A stretch of 32,913 nt of DNA from an uncultured Oscillospiraceae bacterium. Lineage in GTDB: Bacteria; Bacillota; Clostridia; Oscillospirales; Oscillospiraceae. Below are positions 31,366 through 32,913 of the stretch, one piece after another. Location: the NCBI GenBank assembly GCA_947629755.1, contig CANREY010000016.1:1-32913 (forward strand), in the 5' to 3' direction. Below the pieces are notes generated by a model. That model searched no databases. It saw only the letters and a list, made by a program, of their open reading frames with translations, and had not been told where the DNA came from. A program made the position numbers and the translations under genes. Each line of letters begins with the position of its first letter. Position 1 is the first letter of the stretch.

Positions 31366-32910
31366 ATGAGCGAAAAAAGACAGTATCACAATCCGGTCCA
31401 GCGGGGATTTTTCCCGGATCCGTCGGTCATTCGGGTGGGTGACGACTTCTATATGGTCAACTCCAGCTTCCAGTACTTCCCCGCAATACCCATCTCCCAC
31501 TCAAAGGACATGGTCCACTGGCACATCGTGGGCCACGCCATCACAAACCCGGAGTGGCTGGACCTCAGCGACATTCGGGACTCTCACGGCATCTGGGCGC
31601 CGGACATCTCGTATGTGGACGGAAAATTCTACATTTTCGCGCCGCTGAGACTGAACGGCGACGGGACACGTGGGAACAACGTGCTGCGGCGGCAACTGGT
31701 GATGGTTTCGGATAGGCCGGAGGGGCCGTACTCCAAGCCCGTGTGTCTGGAGGTGGACAACATCGACCCGTCACACTTCGTGGACGATGACGGTAGCCGC
31801 TACATCGTCACGGCGGCGGGGGCCACGGTGACCCCGCTGACGCCGGACAGCCTGCGCCTTGCCGGCGAAAGCCGTGTGGCATGGCCGGGGAGCGGTGAGC
31901 GGTGCCCGGAGGGGCCCCACATCTTTAAAAAGGACGGCTGGTACTACGCCATGGTCGCGGAGGGCGGCACAGGCTACGGACACGGCATCAATGTGGCCAG
32001 AAGCCGGGAGCTTTTCGGGGAATATGAGTGCTCGCCCTTAAACCCGGTCATGCGCCAGAAGGACCCCGACGCCCCGATCCAGAGGGCGGGCCACGGGAAG
32101 CTTGTGCAGGACCGGAACGGGAAGTGGTGGTGCTACTATCTGTGCGGCAGGCCCAACGGCGGGCGGCACACGACCGTGGGACGCGAGACGTCTCTGGACC
32201 CGGTGGAGTGGACCGAGGACGGGTGGTTCACCGTCAACGGCGGCCGGGGACCCAGCCTTACACAGGACGCGCCGGATCTGCCGGAGTGCGTGTTCCCAAG
32301 GAACACCTTCGATGATTTTGACAGCGAAAAGCTCGATCTGGAGTGGGAATTTGTCCGCAACCCGGACAACGGCACATGGTCTTTGACGGAGCGCCCCGGT
32401 TGGTTCCGCATCTGGACCCGCGACGGCCAGCTCTCAGAGCGCCGGGCCAAGAACACCCTGGTGCGCCGGGAACAGGAGCTCACATACCGCGCCGAGACGA
32501 AGCTGGAATTTGCCCCTGACCGGGACGGCGAGCAGGCCGGACTTGTCTGCTATTACAGCACCGCCACCTACGCCCGCTTCTCCCTTTGCTGGGAGGACGG
32601 CCGGAAGCTCCGGCTCGTCATCAACCGCGCCCACGGCGAGGAGCTGATGGCGGAGGTCGCGAATGTGCCTGAGGGGACCGTGTGGCTGAAGGTGGACGTG
32701 AAGGGCCTCACCCGGACCTTCCTTTACAGCTTCGACGGCGAGACATGGCAGACAGCGGGGACGCTGGAGAACTGCGTCTTTCTGTGCGACGAGGGCGTAC
32801 CTGAGGACCGCAAGCGCCACACCGGCACGCTGGTGGGCATCTACGCCAACAACGGCGGCTGCGGCAGCCTCAAACCGGCCGACTTCGACTATTTCAAATA
32901 CGAGGACTGA
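31366..32910 (+). CDS. GH43 beta-xylosidase/alpha-L-arabinofuranosidase, second copy
   Basis: This 514-residue protein has a GH43 propeller followed by a C-terminal concanavalin-A-like domain (about 310-510). Catalytic positions are Asp18 in FPDPSV, Asp134 in NIDPSHFVDDDG and Glu182 in CPEGPHIFK. It shares architecture with the GH43 at 23086 but differs widely in sequence and has an HGIWAPDISY segment where the other has CGAWAPAIRF, so substrates probably differ. No signal peptide is seen. ATG 31366 is chosen over ATG 31339 because AAAGGAG lies about 6 nt upstream. The stop is followed by bases that could begin another ATGA-coupled gene, so the operon may go on. Confidence 0.92.
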   Translation: MSEKRQYHNPVQRGFFPDPSVIRVGDDFYMVNSSFQYFPAIPISHSKDMVHWHIVGHAITNPEWLDLSDIRDSHGIWAPDISYVDGKFYIFAPLRLNGDGTRGNNVLRRQLVMVSDRPEGPYSKPVCLEVDNIDPSHFVDDDGSRYIVTAAGATVTPLTPDSLRLAGESRVAWPGSGERCPEGPHIFKKDGWYYAMVAEGGTGYGHGINVARSRELFGEYECSPLNPVMRQKDPDAPIQRAGHGKLVQDRNGKWWCYYLCGRPNGGRHTTVGRETSLDPVEWTEDGWFTVNGGRGPSLTQDAPDLPECVFPRNTFDDFDSEKLDLEWEFVRNPDNGTWSLTERPGWFRIWTRDGQLSERRAKNTLVRREQELTYRAETKLEFAPDRDGEQAGLVCYYSTATYARFSLCWEDGRKLRLVINRAHGEELMAEVANVPEGTVWLKVDVKGLTRTFLYSFDGETWQTAGTLENCVFLCDEGVPEDRKRHTGTLVGIYANNGGCGSLKPADFDYFKYED

Positions 32911-32913
32911 TGA

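Noticed and set aside
1-32913. Mobile elements, CRISPR arrays, tRNA or rRNA genes
   Set aside because: No transposase or integrase-like protein, spaced direct repeats or RNA-gene sequence were recognised by eye.

Overview
The window is a GC-rich plant-cell-wall (pectin) utilisation locus. It probably comes from a Gram-positive Clostridia-type gut or anaerobic bacterium. The reasons are strong GGAGG ribosome-binding sites, lipobox lipoproteins, CUT1 sugar ABC importers with an AraC regulator, a Yip1-family membrane protein, and no SusC/SusD or outer-membrane genes. Genus cannot be fixed from the sequence alone. No tRNA, rRNA, CRISPR array, insertion sequence or phage gene was found.

Layout: (1) 1-3682, a leftward two-gene unit (GH31 glycosidase, then a nucleoside-hydrolase-like protein), ending at a very strong terminator at 170-205. 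(2) 3683-4132, a divergent regulatory region with one promoter for each direction and several palindromes. (3) 4133-17860, a rightward transport operon: AraC regulator; a giant membrane-anchored solute-binding protein with two extra beta-rich domains; permease pair 1; an NHL/TPR single-pass membrane protein; a Yip1-family protein; a DUF5696-type lipoprotein that looks like an unclassified glycosidase; permease pair 2; and, after two hairpins, a second solute-binding lipoprotein, closed by a strong terminator at 17894-17945. (4) 18011-32910, an enzyme operon with its own extended -10 promoter: GH105, GH28, CE8, GH28, GH43, a 27-codon small ORF coupled to an ABC exporter, GH95, an SGNH esterase, a beta-lactamase-fold hydrolase and a second GH43. 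Genes are tightly packed or overlap, and the operon may continue past the window edge.

Working model (inference): esterified pectin oligosaccharides are trimmed and captured at the cell surface by the DUF5696 lipoprotein and the two solute-binding proteins, imported through two permease pairs, and then de-esterified and hydrolysed inside the cell. None of the recognised carbohydrate-active enzymes (GH31, GH105, GH28 x2, CE8, GH43 x2, GH95, SGNH) has a signal peptide. No importer ATPase and no polysaccharide lyase is encoded here, so both must come from elsewhere in the genome.

The most unusual part is 5018-17860: two sugar importers flanking an NHL/TPR-Yip1-DUF5696 module. The individual families are known, but the assembly appears functionally uncharacterised. 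Gene starts were chosen by ribosome-binding-site spacing and are inferred.
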